This document shows positions 21,140-32,188 of a stretch of 64,000 bases of DNA, piece by piece. The stretch's first letter is position 1. Each line of letters opens with the position of its first letter. The DNA is taken from positions 992,001-1,056,000 of the forward strand of contig CADCXC010000046.1 of the NCBI GenBank assembly GCA_902806595.1, in the 5' to 3' direction. Source of the DNA: Pyrenopolyporus hunteri (lineage: Eukaryota > Ascomycota > Sordariomycetes > Xylariales > Hypoxylaceae). The position numbers and the translations under genes were made by a program. The notes under the pieces are model-generated. The model made no database searches. It was not told the origin of the DNA and saw nothing but the letters and a program-made list of their open reading frames with translations.

Positions 21140-23167
21140 ATGTCAGCAGCACCAGAGAGCAATCCCATCCAATCGGGCGGCGAGAGCTCGGCCTCCAACG
21201 GTACGACCCCAGCGCCGTCGACTACTACCACCGCGACATCGCAGTCCAGCGTCCCGGCGCAGGATGACTCTCTCCAATGCCGATGGACCGGCTGTAGCGA
21301 GAAGTTCAATTCAGCAGAGACCCTCTACGTAAGTTCGATGACGACGCGCCTCTTTTGCGATTCCAATATTACGTCTATTATATATATATATATTTACTAC
21401 CTAACTTATTACTTTTTGCTGCTTTCCTTTTTATCTTCTTGTTTAAAATCCGCAGTCCAAGACTAACACGAAATGTAGGAACACATCTGCGAAAAGCATG
21501 TCGGCCGCAAGAGCACTAATAATCTCAACCTGACATGCCAGTGGAATCAGTGCAAGACGACCACCGTCAAGCGCGACCACATCACTTCGCACATCCGTGT
21601 GCACGTCCCCCTGAAACCGCACAAATGCGACTTCTGTGGCAAGTCCTTCAAGCGCCCGCAGGATTTAAAGAAGCATGTCAAGGTATGCGACACCGATATC
21701 CCTCTAGTCCGAACTCTAGCCCCTCGTTCGTCGCTTGCTAACTCGTCAATCGCAGACACACGCTGACGACTCTGTTCTGGTCCGCTCGCCAGAACAGCAC
21801 GGGCCTATGAACGGCAGGTACCAGGCGCAGGGCAAAGGTATTTATATTTCCTTAGTTTTGAACTCTCCCCCTCTTTTCCCTCAACTAGAGGCTAATTTTG
21901 CCTCATAGCTCCGTCTAGCTACTATGATCATAATGGCCATATCCGTACTAACTCGGCCGCCTTTGGTCAGCCGCCACATCCCGCCAGCCACCCCAGTAGC
22001 TACTACCAGCACCAGCCCCAGACCTCCTTCGGCGGCCCCATGTACTATCAGCCGATGGGCGGTCGCGGCGATCATATGGGCTACCAGGCCTCTGCCGCCG
22101 ACTACGACAACCGAAAGCGCACATATGATGTGTTGAATGAGTTCTTCGGCGATGCTAAGCGTCGCCAGCTCGACCCAACTTCATACGCTCAGGTCGGACA
22201 GAGACTGTTGCCACTGCACGGAGTTCTCCCCATCCACTCCGGCTCTCTCGGGGCAGAGTACCTTCCAAGCCCCGGTGTCATGGCTGTCGATGGGGCCGCT
22301 GGTCATGGTCCGTACCAACAGCATTACTCGCTGCCACCAATGCCGAATGTGCGTACTAAGAGCGACCTGATCCAGATCGACCAGTTGCTCGAGCAAATGC
22401 AGAGCACGGTGTATGAGAGTTCCAACACCGCCGCCGCTGCCGGAGTCCATCAGCCCGGCTCTCACTACCTCCCCCTGAACTTCCGGCATAGCCAGTCCCC
22501 GCCGCATTCCGCAGCGCCGCCCCAGTCAGCCATGGCCAATAACGCGTACTCATCCGCCCACGTGGCTTCGCCCTTGACCGCAGTTTCTTCGACACACTCG
22601 AACGGCACGCCCGCCGTGACGCCCCCCTCGAGCTCTATGTCGTACACGTCGGGCCACTCGCCGAGCGCCTCGTCCTCCGGCCTATCGCCGTCGACACGAC
22701 ATAGCTCGACCACCTCGGCCCTGTACCCAACTCTACCCGCCGTCACGTCAGGCTACCCAGGCCAATCCGCAACGTCAACGCTTGGTCCGACATTCGACCC
22801 CGACCCACGCAGGCGGTACTCGGGCGGGATGCTGCAGCGCGCCAACGCAGGTCCGCGGCCACACCTGGACCGCGACGCCACGTCCTCGTCAACGACGTCG
22901 ACACCCAAGGCGTCCGACCCGGCAGCGCTGTCGGCCGTCAGTTCGCCGTCAGCGGAGTCCGAGGCTAGTGCCGAGGCCCGCGAGGACCAGGCCTACGAGG
23001 CGTGGCTCGAGAACGTCCGCGTTATTGAGTACCTCCGCGAGTATGTCATTGATCGCATTAAGCGCAAGGACTATGACGCGGAGAGTCCCGCCTCCAGTGA
23101 AATGGAGGTCGATTCTCCGACTCGCCCGCCCTCGCAGCCCGCGTATCCCGCGCTGCCGCTGCAGTGA
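21140..23167 (+). CDS. pacC: PacC/Rim101 pH-response zinc-finger transcription factor
   Basis: Transcription factor activated by two-step proteolysis at alkaline pH through the Pal/ESCRT pathway; it induces alkaline genes and represses acid genes. Exons 21140-21328, 21479-21682, 21756-21837 and 21909-23167 join in frame for 577 residues. Three C2H2 fingers span about residues 47-131: CRWTGCSEKFNSAETLYEHI, then CQWNQCKTTTVKRDHITSHI and CDFCGKSFKRPQDLKKHVK. After the fingers come YYDHNGHIRTNSAAFG and a conserved region with NRKRTYDVLNEFFGDAKRRQ, a likely nuclear signal. Two YPXL motifs, the type bound by PalA, are at residues 431-434 (YPTL) and 571-574 (YPAL). The C-terminal regulatory region is Ser/Pro-rich. 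It is slightly shorter than the Aspergillus protein. The promoter carries a PacC-site cluster. Confidence 0.96.
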
Positions 23168-25312
23168 TGTAGTAGTGGTTGGACGAGGAGAGAAGGGGTG
23201 CTGGCTGGGAGGAAGATTGTACATATCACCCACCTAGGTGTAGAAACGGATTCGGCGGTCGGTTATCACGCTACTCTTCTATTCCCTTGTTCGCCTATTC
23301 GGTCGTTTGTTTTTATTAGTATTATTATTCTTTCCGGCTTTTACCCACGCCATCTTATTTCTTGTGTCTCCTCTTTTTCTCTTTTCCGATTTCCGGGGAG
23401 TTGAAAAAGGGAGAAAGAATGGACCGTAGGTGTTGGTCTTTTATTTAATCACTACTGCGAACGAGATCGTGGTGGTTTGACCTTTGGGGGCTCTCACTAG
23501 GGATTTCTCCCGGCCCTGCCCTACTCGGATGGTATGAGGCAAGAGGGGATGAGAGAGGAGACGGGAGATAAATTGAGTTGGGAATGAGTACGCTCTCTGC
23601 GACTACTGTGGGTAACCCACCTGAGGGTGATGGTTATGAGTTAGGTATTAGTCACGAATGGAATGGCGTATGCTTTGACGAACTATCTTGTGCTTGATAA
23701 TGGCTTTGTGCCTGTAAATGACTATTTTACCACGACCGGTTGCTGAGTTGTGGTGTCTGCCGAGACCTAAATGTTAGTGCGTGCTGGTGAGTAGTGTGAC
23801 GGGCCGTAGTTGTTGTTGGTTGCTCTTGGCATGAGGCATGAGTCCATGAATAGAAATCATGGTGCTTCTTCCCGTATAGGACGAGTTACAGGTAAGCAAT
23901 GTGGTGGTTCTGCCTTTGCGCCACCCCCGCCTAGTTTCCGGAGTATCGCCAAGTCAAGCGTCTAATAACACCTGGATTGACTCTACGAAGCTTGCAATAG
24001 TCTGTCTATTGTTATATAGGTAGGTACCTATATCATCAATCTCGAGAAATAAGCCTGATCGACTAGAAACTTGAACATGAAGAACATAAAGAAGTTCAGG
24101 ACACCCACCACCTTTCCTCGGAAGCCTCGGATTCGGTTCTCCATAATTCCCTTTTCTCTTTCTAGTATAGCTCCCGCCTCCCCTCTAATTCGAACTACCT
24201 ATCTTAGATACCTACATATAGGGCGTTTACGTACGTAGGTAGCTATGTATGTAGGTGGCTAAGACAGCTTAACTAGAATAGTGCTAGACTATAGCTCGGT
24301 TCCGATCCTCATTATGTAGCCTTAGGACGATGGTGTAATTACACCTCAAGTTGAGTTGTGTACAAACCATCTAGATACCTCTACCTACCACATCTTAGGT
24401 ACAGTTGTGGACTCGGGGAATATTACATTCGATATGTCTACATATAACCTCCTCTCGGAGTCTTCCCGTCTTAGTCGGTCCCTTCTAGGAACCAGGTTTC
24501 GTAGAAAGTATAGGGTTACTCTATATGTGGTGCCATAGCTTTGGGACGAATCGGGTAGCGCCGTTCGGCCGATCAATTACGTATAGGACTAAAATCCCAT
24601 CATAGGCCCCAGTACCGGACTCTATACAATACCTGTCCAGTCACACATTCCATATAAACAAGTAGTCGTGTGTGATTAGATAACTAAATAATAGATCCCA
24701 CATCATATCCAGAAAATTTCTATTTTTTATTCTTGGTATCATTCGTTTACTGATTTAAAAATTTGCGGCTGTATTACGCTTAGTCTTAAAAAAAGAATAT
24801 TTAAAACCCCCCTCACCCCCCCCTTGTTTACCATGCTCGATGCCCATCTATATGGTCCTCGTGAACTGGGACGGGTTTTAAATACTCAGACACGGCCGTT
24901 TGCAGAAAGAAAAAAAAGTTAGAATCTGAATGAGCAGAGATCAGAAAAAGAGATGGCGTCCGTGGCGACCTTCGCTTCGCGTCCGACTCCGAATACGCCG
25001 CGCTGCAGTATCCGAAAGGCATGGGGCACATTTTTGCCTTGAATACGTGCAGACATTGTAGAGCACGGTGGCAGCCTAGCTGCTTGACCTCAACTTTTCC
25101 GCCACCTGCCTTCTACCCGGCCTTTGGGAATTCATAAAGACCCAGGACAGAAGATAGAGGGGGGGTATACCTATTCCGTGCGTCAGGGTGCTTCGAAGCG
25201 GAGCGGGGAGGATCGCCAAGTCGGCAGTCATGACACGTGTATAACCATGAAAGAACCAGACTCATCGCCCTAGTGTGCTTTGCTTGAGATATCCAAAATG
25301 CTTCCCGAATAG
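23168..25312. other. Intergenic between pacC and the SET-domain gene
   Basis: About 2.1 kb between 3' ends of two convergent genes. It contains the pacC 3' region, a TAGG/CCTA array (24204-24258), A/T-rich stretches (24680-24820) and no supported gene. Confidence 0.5.
24204..24258. repeat. TAGG/CCTA array
   Basis: ACCTATCTTAGATACCTACA followed by GTACGTAGGTAGCTATGTAT and GTAGGT; inverted arrangement around TACGTA. Confidence 0.75.
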
Positions 25313-27016
25313 TTATCCTGGTGAGTGATTGTCGGAGTTAGAAGCTTCTTCGCGACACCTACAACACATGCACCAGCCACCGAGGCTGCCGCGCGCCCAT
25401 TCCCTCCGCTGCTTTACGGGTAAGTCTACATCACAGTAGTGATTGAGGATCTCCTCCCCGGCTTGGATGCCACCCGGTGCGTCGTCGACGATCCTCTTCT
25501 CGCGTGCCTTTAGTACCATCCGGCCGCCCCATTCCCAGGTCACATTGGGATTGCAGTCATGGTTAGCAAGGCACCAGTAAGGGTGTACGGCAGCGACGTC
25601 GGGTCGCCCGTCCCTCGGGTTCTTACGGGCAGAGGCGGTGCCACGGAATTTGCTGTACAGGGTGTTGAATACCCATACGTCATAATTGGCAAGCTCGGCG
25701 TAGATGTCGACGTCCATCTTCTCGAGGATGTGTAGAGGCGTCTCGATATTGTAAGTGAAGGAGAATGGGAGTGTCCAATCCGGTGGTGGACCGGCTTTGG
25801 GTGATAAATCTATCTCGTTGGTCTGGGACGAAACGAAGTCTCCCCAGATATATTTAATTTGTTCGACGTCTAGGGGGTGTATTTCTTGGTGTGCTGCCAT
25901 TGCTAGGACGCGTGCGAGCAGAAGAAGGTGGAGAGTCTCGTCGGCTTCTTTCGCGTCGGGGTCTTTAGCGATGGAATCGACGTCTTTGTCGCATACGGCG
26001 GGATGGTAGAGTTCCTGGGCCTGCTCGAAGCAATATTGGGTGCAGAATACGGTGTCGTAGCATTCCGGGCAGTTGACAGCGGTCGACTCGCTTCCCAACG
26101 GTGGGAGCTCCCCGCTACAAGCATCGCAGACCGGCTCCTTCAAGCGGTTGTTGGCCGTAACTAAGGAGTATTCCACGAGCACATTTTCCCCCGGCGCAAT
26201 ATCTTCCTTGGCAAATACGCCGAGTTGGCTACATGTCGGGATGATATCGTAGCCATCCGTGCGACTCGGACACCCGAGTAATATCGGTAGTTGTGCGACC
26301 TGGACGGTACATTTGGGTGCTATCTCAGCTAGTCTAGAGTTAAGAAACTCTAGGGACTCGTCGGAAAAGCGATCCGGTTCGTAGGTGTTCCAAGGATAGA
26401 CTTCCCTGCGCACCATACCCCAGTCCGGGAGATCGTTCAGGTTGGAAATGCGCCTGCGAGTTCTGCGCTCGCCGACGGTCCGGATGTAGCCCCGCGTGTT
26501 GAGGAGCTCCTGGTTGTCTGGCGCAATAGCAAGCCCGCGCTCACAGAAGCTACAGGCACTCTTTAGACAACCGCACAGTAGAAGGCTTAAGGATATTATT
26601 TGGTAGCAACGAACAGACGCAAGGGAGGCGAGAGCGGAGACGTCCTTTTCACCACCGTCCAGTTCGGGAAGACGAGACTGGCTTCCCGAGAGAGAACCAT
26701 AGTTTAGAATTTCTAAAAACGGACCGTCCGTGTAGGCGGCCAGGGCGTCGAGGGCTTGGGCGTGGTACTCGAAGCTCTCATCGCGAACCTCGTCGGTCAA
26801 TAATAGGGCCCGGTACGCGTCACCGGCAGCCAAGTCAGGATAGGCTAGATCTGCATAAACCAATGCACGCTTTATGTAAAGGACAAGGTCGTATGGGCTA
26901 TTCAGCAGCTCATCAGTTAATGCTTGACGTTGGCGCAGAAGCAACTCGATCCGAGTATCAACCTCCTCTTCAGACTCATCCATCACTTGGGATACCGTTA
27001 GTGCTCTCTTATACAT
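25313..27016 (-). CDS. TPR, MYND-like zinc and SET-domain protein (SMYD/Set5-like)
   Basis: Putative lysine methyltransferase. Single exon of 567 residues from the ATG at 27014-27016; the frame is open further upstream but without an ATG. The N-terminal part has TPR-like helices (YIKRALVYADLAYPDLAAGD). The SET domain begins around residue 262 (CSQLGVFAKEDIAPGENVLV). A MYND-like cysteine cluster interrupts it at about 297-342 (CDACSG, CPECYDTVFCTQYC, then H and C). The AdoMet-binding SET motifs are NHDCNPNV (485-492) and GEEILNHYCD (520-529). A post-SET cysteine cluster reads CMCCRC. This order (SET split by MYND) is the SMYD plan. Catalytic motifs look intact; the substrate is unknown. The family call is confident; a specific orthologue is not assigned. 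Confidence 0.88.
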   Translation of the reverse strand: MYKRALTVSQVMDESEEEVDTRIELLLRQRQALTDELLNSPYDLVLYIKRALVYADLAYPDLAAGDAYRALLLTDEVRDESFEYHAQALDALAAYTDGPFLEILNYGSLSGSQSRLPELDGGEKDVSALASLASVRCYQIISLSLLLCGCLKSACSFCERGLAIAPDNQELLNTRGYIRTVGERRTRRRISNLNDLPDWGMVRREVYPWNTYEPDRFSDESLEFLNSRLAEIAPKCTVQVAQLPILLGCPSRTDGYDIIPTCSQLGVFAKEDIAPGENVLVEYSLVTANNRLKEPVCDACSGELPPLGSESTAVNCPECYDTVFCTQYCFEQAQELYHPAVCDKDVDSIAKDPDAKEADETLHLLLLARVLAMAAHQEIHPLDVEQIKYIWGDFVSSQTNEIDLSPKAGPPPDWTLPFSFTYNIETPLHILEKMDVDIYAELANYDVWVFNTLYSKFRGTASARKNPRDGRPDVAAVHPYWCLANHDCNPNVTWEWGGRMVLKAREKRIVDDAPGGIQAGEEILNHYCDVDLPVKQRREWARGSLGGWCMCCRCREEASNSDNHSPG

Positions 27017-27536
27017 TGGGGGCCGGTATGGGTATTGTAAGGGGGGGGTGTGAAAGCTGAGCAACGACTGTGTGTGTGTGGGGAGGGGGGTGAACCGCAC
27101 TTCTGATCAGGGGCACGTCATTGCTTAGTTGTCGGTAGATTTCCTTTCGTACTTCTCGTACTCTGACGGGAGCTAGCGACAGATCAGCGCGGACGAGAAC
27201 AAGGTGTTGTGTTCGTTTGAACCTTAGGGATTAATATTTTGGAGAAGGGATAGACAGGAGCCGTCAGTCCGGTGAGGTGTCGCTGATCTTCGGCGCGCGT
27301 TTTCGTTCCTGGTCTAGTTCCCGTCCCGCGTTTGTTGGTCGCGATCGAAGCTGCTAGCTCGTCAAGATGGATCGTCCAGCAGAGTGGCAGTAAGATGTCG
27401 ATCCGATCGATATGATGATTTTCGGGAACTTGTCATGGAATTATATGGGTTGACGGAGGGAAGGCCTAAAAACCGTTAAGGAAGAGAGAGGGGGGACGGA
27501 GGGAGAAAAAAAAAGCAGAAAAAAAAAGGGATTGAA

Positions 27537-27577
27537 TAGGTAGGTAGGCAGGTAGTAGGCAGGTTGGTAGGTAGGCA
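27537..27577 (+). repeat. TAGG/CAGG array
   Basis: TAGGTAGGTAGGCAGGTAGT followed by AGGCAGGTTGGTAGGTAGG, directly after an A-rich purine tract. Confidence 0.8.
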
Positions 27578-28841
27578 ACTAGTGCAAGAAGCTGGAACTT
27601 GAGAATATTCTTTGCGACCGCAGAAAATTGTTGTACAGGTCCGACAGAGACAAAGAACCCCTCCGAAGTGTGTGCCCAAAAGCCAAAAGCTATGTCTGGT
27701 GGGTTCAGAATTGTGGCACGACCCTTCGCGAGTGGAGCCAACTCTGGAAAATCTGGATGGGACGATCACCTACAGGACCCTTGGTGCTTCTAAATTCAGG
27801 GTCCACTGGGGACCGGTCGGGTACCACATGCTGCCTATTCGATGCTACTACGTGCTGCTACGTACCTGTTACATGCTGCTAATCAGGTACGTGGTAAAGC
27901 GTGTACTAGGTAGCGCGGGGCACGAGCATGGCCTGCGGGGTTACGGGCGTGCTGCACCTTTCCTACCTAGGAGGTACGCAGAGCAGACGGACACCTAAAA
28001 CGCCCACGCACAGTACATACCTACCAACCTACCTAGGTACTATTACATGCCTACATGCGCCTGCACCTACCTCATTAACCTCTTTCGAACTTGTGGCTCG
28101 AGGGGAAAGTGGATTAAGTAAAACATTTGTGGCTTGGTATATGCGGTGGAAAACCCACGAGCGCCTAAGATTTCGTGTGATCTACCTACCTACATCAACC
28201 TATTTTTTTCTCTTTTAAATACCTACCTATTCATAAATGCTTACGGGTTCTCACTTGCCGACATCTAAACTCAACTTTTATTTCATCCACGTGGCCATCG
28301 ATCACGATCCCGATTGTCTCTCTTTTTTTTTTTTTTCTCTGTGTTCATATCTTCTGAAGCCATGTCGTGGTTGTGTAACTTCGTTCGTCCAGCTGCGAGT
28401 CTTACAATGTTCCAAATGCTGGGAACCCGGAACCTGGAGGGGACTTAGCAATAGAGGAGTAATAAAGTACCTTCGATACTCGTGTAGGTATGTCCGTAAG
28501 TAGCAAAGTAGCAAAAGTTAAACATCTTCGTCTCCGATCATTCCGGCGAGCTAACAGCCCTTATCGAACCCTACAACGGTCTACGCCGTGTGGTGTGATT
28601 TAAACTACGGTGCAAGCTAACTGCAATGCGACTCTATAGTTCATGACGCGCTGTTGCTAGGCCCCACCCTCGCCATGCTTCCCCGTCCTCTTATCGCGTG
28701 AGGCTCTAATGTGCCTAAATGGTTGGAAAAAGGTAAGCTACAATGACTATAACAACTAATACCTCAGCCCAATATTGTTTTAAGTATATAATAGGATCTC
28801 CCGTCACCAGGTCTGATAGGTCGTGTAGATAAGAGACTGTT

Positions 28842-28868
28842 GGGAAAGGGACGGGAAAGGGACGGGAA
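28842..28868 (+). repeat. G-rich 11-nt tandem repeat, potential G-quadruplex
   Basis: GGGAAAGGGAC repeated about 2.4 times, giving five GGG runs separated by 2-3 nt, which meets the usual quadruplex pattern. Confidence 0.7.
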
Positions 28869-29718
28869 AGGAGGAGAAGGGAGGAGAAAAAGCAAAAGAA
28901 TATGAGGGTTATATTAGACAGTCGCTCAACCTAATCCTACAAAGTATCGACTTCAGTCCTGATGGGGGGATCCTAATGCGACATGCGGTAGTATTTAAGT
29001 GCTAATACGTGTCTCGAGACCTTTTTTTTTTCTTTTTCCCTCTCCTTTTTCGCGTGGGTATCTCGTTTATTCGAATCGTACTTAGTTGTCGAGGTACGTG
29101 GTACTTCCGAGTAATGGCGTGGCTTGCTGGTTAGACTTTGACTCTTTCGTGTGTACAACTACCGAGATGGTTGAAATGATTGGTTACATCGGCTAACGTT
29201 ATGATTCAGGCCGAGATCTGCTTTAGATATAAATACCTCTTATAAGAACATGTTCGATTGGGGAGTAACCTGAGCGCTGGATATTATTTTAAATGCTCTA
29301 TATTTTGTATGGCGTTTGGTATTCAAGACGTGATTGGTTAGAAGAGCTAGAAGAACCACTATCAAATCCACGATAATCTCATTCCATCGGGTTATTACCG
29401 TAATGTATTCGGGGGCGATCTAAATTCAACGGAATAAGGATTCTCATTTGAGCACTTAGGGATAAATTCGAGCATTTAGGAATAAGTTACGGAGTCAAAT
29501 ACTTGTTGGGGGTTAAGGGAGGTCATATATGCTGACCAAACATGATATGTCTACATGACGATTCCTATAATCCAATTTGACCCTTTCTGGGTTAAAAATA
29601 AAAAATTGTGCGGTATTACTATTACATATCCGGAACACACTCCAATTTGACACTAGGTAATAAAATTGCCTACTGTCGATATCCCGTGACGCCGTTGGTC
29701 TCAGGGTCCCTTTGTTAT

Positions 29719-30081
29719 TTACTCGGACTTCTTGCTGGCGGCTCCTTCTTTAACCATACCCTCGCAGCCAGTAACCTGACCTAGTTTCTCTTCGACCTTT
29801 CCATATCCTTGTGAAGGATCGCGATTCTCGCTGGCCGCTTTCATAGAATCCACGGCGTGTGCCTTGGCTTGTTCTCCTGAGTTAGTCCAGGCCTGTGAGC
29901 CCGTCATGCTACCGATGGTGGACTACTCTTTGTTAGGATGCCTGTAATATACCGCATACTCTTAATAGAGTGACGGAGTGAGGCTCACCTCGACGGCTCC
30001 CTTGATGTATTCGGCATGGCCGCTGACCAGAGAAGGCTGTTGTTGGTTGTTGTTGTTATTGTTGTTGTTTTGTGAAGACAT
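29719..30081 (-). CDS. CsbD/Hmp1-like small stress protein
   Basis: Small hydrophilic protein of the CsbD-like group, which in fungi includes Hmp1 (described as binding mismatched and cruciform DNA). Two exons, 30081-29989 and 29922-29719, join in frame across a 66-nt intron for 98 residues. The N-terminus is MSSQ followed by eight Asn and three Gln residues. The conserved part follows: SLVSGHAEYIKGAVE, STIGSMTGSQAWTNSGEQAK and DPSQGYGKVEEKLGQVTGCE. The G-K-V-E-E-K-x-G-x-x-T-G signature is the CsbD-type repeat. A stress or DNA-binding role is known only from relatives. The first exon is short, so a gene finder could miss it and start at the ATG at 29907 instead. Confidence 0.85.
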
Positions 30082-30631
30082 GCTGGTTGGTTTCGAAAGG
30101 TAAGTTACCTAATATTATTACTCTTCTAGGACTGGATACTATTATGACACCGTAATCGAAGGTAAGATAGTTTTGACATATGGGACGGAGAAGAAAGGAG
30201 CAACCTCTAATACGGAAGATACACGAGAAGCTATCTTTATACCGCCCACTCTTACGTCGGCTTCTTCAAGTCTGTGACGTCAGCGGATTCATGACACAAT
30301 TGTGTTACGCACGGGAGGATCTGACCTTAAAACTGTGGGGGCCATTGGAAATCTGGGGGAGATACGAAGGCTTCGGTCGAGGTCGGGGAGTGGCTTGGCA
30401 CCGATGATCTGTGCAGCCAATGGATCCCTCCCAATTATTCTAAAATGGAAGGCGTAGTAAGAGAGAATCTCGAATAGGGACTAGATACTTTTTCTTCCTT
30501 CTAACTCGAGTCTCTTATAAAATTCCAAGTCGAAGATCTTTCGTTTATTAGGTAATCGGTCGACTTAGAAGAGCTTCTAATTGGAATATAAAATTAGAAA
30601 CTCTTAATGTGCTAATACCTAGCTCTTATAG

Positions 30632-30659
30632 ATAGTTACTTACCTAGGTAAGTAGCTAT
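30632..30659. repeat. 28-nt near-perfect palindrome centred on CCTAGG
   Basis: ATAG-T-TACTTACCTAGGTAAGTA-G-CTAT: 13 of 14 pairs match across the centre. Confidence 0.8.
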
Positions 30660-31155
30660 ATGCCGAATGATGCGTACTATGGCGGCCTGATCCATACGAG
30701 GTGGATTCGTAAGGATCCCTGTAACGTATTATCGTCGACGTTTCGTCTAATATACGCGGAAGCCCCCCGTAGAATCTTCCGCTGCATACTATGTTGAAAA
30801 GAGAAGAGTAAGAAGATATCAGGATCCCGGTGTGGATCAGGAACCATACGGAACCAGCAACTATACTAATAGTAAGGCTTTATTACAAATCTAATGAGTC
30901 ATTTATTGGCGCAATTGCGCATGGATACGACAGATCCAGGAGGGGCCAATAGCAAAAATAACCTTGGTGAACGGGCGATGTAAAAGGCACGAAGCGATGT
31001 TACCTATCCTACCTAGCCTTGTCGGCGTGTACTTATATAATAGCTTTGCCTTTTCACGAACCTGTTCAATTCTCCGACCCAGCGTCTTTTCCTCTTCTTC
31101 TTCTCTTAGCAATCGCTCGTGGACGCCCTTAGTACATCATCAACTATAGACAGAG

Positions 31156-31183
31156 TTATTGCTTATTGCTTATTGCTTATTGC
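31156..31183 (+). repeat. Four perfect copies of TTATTGC before the MAPEG ATG
   Basis: Period 7, four identical units, ending six nucleotides before the start codon at 31190, so it is probably in the 5' leader. Confidence 0.9.
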
Positions 31184-31189
31184 CTCAAC

Positions 31190-31712
31190 ATGCCAGCTTC
31201 CATTAGTAATTCGACATCGGGGCTTACAGCTCTCCTACGTAAGTTCTGAGCAGCCCTCCTCTGCCTAGAAACATCCAAGACAGCTAATATTTATTCTGAC
31301 GGTAGCGGTGACTGGCACATTTGCCTTACCGTTCTCGGCATATTTCGCTTTTCTTAGTTTCCGCGTCGTCTATCACCGTCTCAAGGACCAGCAGCTTGTT
31401 GGAAACAACTCGTCTAAGGACGGCGACCCGAATAACAAGCTGTTCCTGGCCGTCCGCTGCCATGAGAATTTCGCCGAGAACGTACCGCTCGCTCTCATCC
31501 TCGCAGCACTTGCCGAGCTCAACGGCGCAAACCAGAAAACGCTCAGCACAGCTCTCATAGGCCTCTTGACGTTCCGGATCCTGCACGCGGAGCTGGGCCT
31601 CATTAAGGGATTAGGCCTCGGCCGACCGATTGGCTACTGGGGCACTATGGCCACGATTCTGGGCTTGGGTGGTTACGCTAGCTACCTTGTGAAGGGGTTC
31701 TGGGGTTACTAA
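31190..31712 (+). CDS. MAPEG-family membrane protein
   Basis: Member of the MAPEG superfamily (membrane-associated proteins in eicosanoid and glutathione metabolism): four-helix membrane enzymes, often glutathione transferases or peroxidases. Two exons, 31190-31238 and 31306-31712, join in frame for 151 residues (donor GTAAGT, acceptor GGTAG). The family signature can be read: FRVVYHRLKDQQLVGNN, then CHENFAENVPLALILAALAE, with the conserved E-N-x-P pattern, and RILHAELGLIKGLGLGRPIG. Hydrophobic segments are TFALPFSAYFAFLSF, VPLALILAAL, LSTALIGLLTFRILHA and WGTMATILGLGGYASYLV. It resembles the fungal MAPEG proteins without a tested substrate. Translation may be affected by the heptamer repeat directly upstream. 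Confidence 0.88.
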
Positions 31713-32188
31713 GATAGGTACTCTTGACGATGATGGATGGGTGGTTAGGTAGACTTGCTATGCGCATTTATGGAGTTGGAACTGCCCGTTAGAATATAGA
31801 CTTGTTCCTTTCCTTAGGTCACTTAGTATTAACGGCGCCGACCTCGTGTATAGGAAAGAATTTAAATTTGCTTTCGATCCATATTTCAGGTACCTAAGCT
31901 AATTTATTAGGTGCTTGATGACAAATAGAGCCTACTGTTTAGTAGGTACCGGCGCTCTAGCTTCAGTGCCGACCGGGTATCTTGGCGGGCTTGATAAGAT
32001 AAGTAACCCTACCTACATAGGTAGGTACCTAGCTGCTAGGCTACTCTAAAAGTCCCGGACAATTTTTAATGGCCATTAAACATGCGCCGAACACCATTTT
32101 CATAGCGGCAACACGCTAAGAACTCCGTACAACTTCTACGAGTAGATACCCCCCGAATTTGCACAATACGCATTTGCCCTATCAAGTT
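31713..32188. other. Intergenic between the MAPEG gene and swc5
   Basis: MAPEG 3' region, a CCTACATAGGTAGGTACCTA stretch at about 32010-32029, and the swc5 promoter. No gene. Confidence 0.5.

Larger units (their letters stand above)
27017..29718. other. Long intergenic region with repeats and a possible G-quadruplex
   Basis: About 2.7 kb without a supported gene. Contents: a purine tract with A runs (27480-27535), TAGG arrays (27537-27577 and 28018-28045), a T run (28322-28338), an 11-nt G-rich tandem repeat (28842-28868), and a T-rich run (29022-29045). Open frames at 27476-27998 on both strands overlap each other and look spurious. Confidence 0.5.
30082..31189. other. Intergenic between the CsbD-like and MAPEG genes
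   Basis: Divergent gap of 1.1 kb. It contains a 28-nt near-perfect palindrome (30632-30659) and the TTATTGC tandem repeat abutting the MAPEG start. A plus-strand frame at 30180-30407 shows no domain. Confidence 0.5.
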
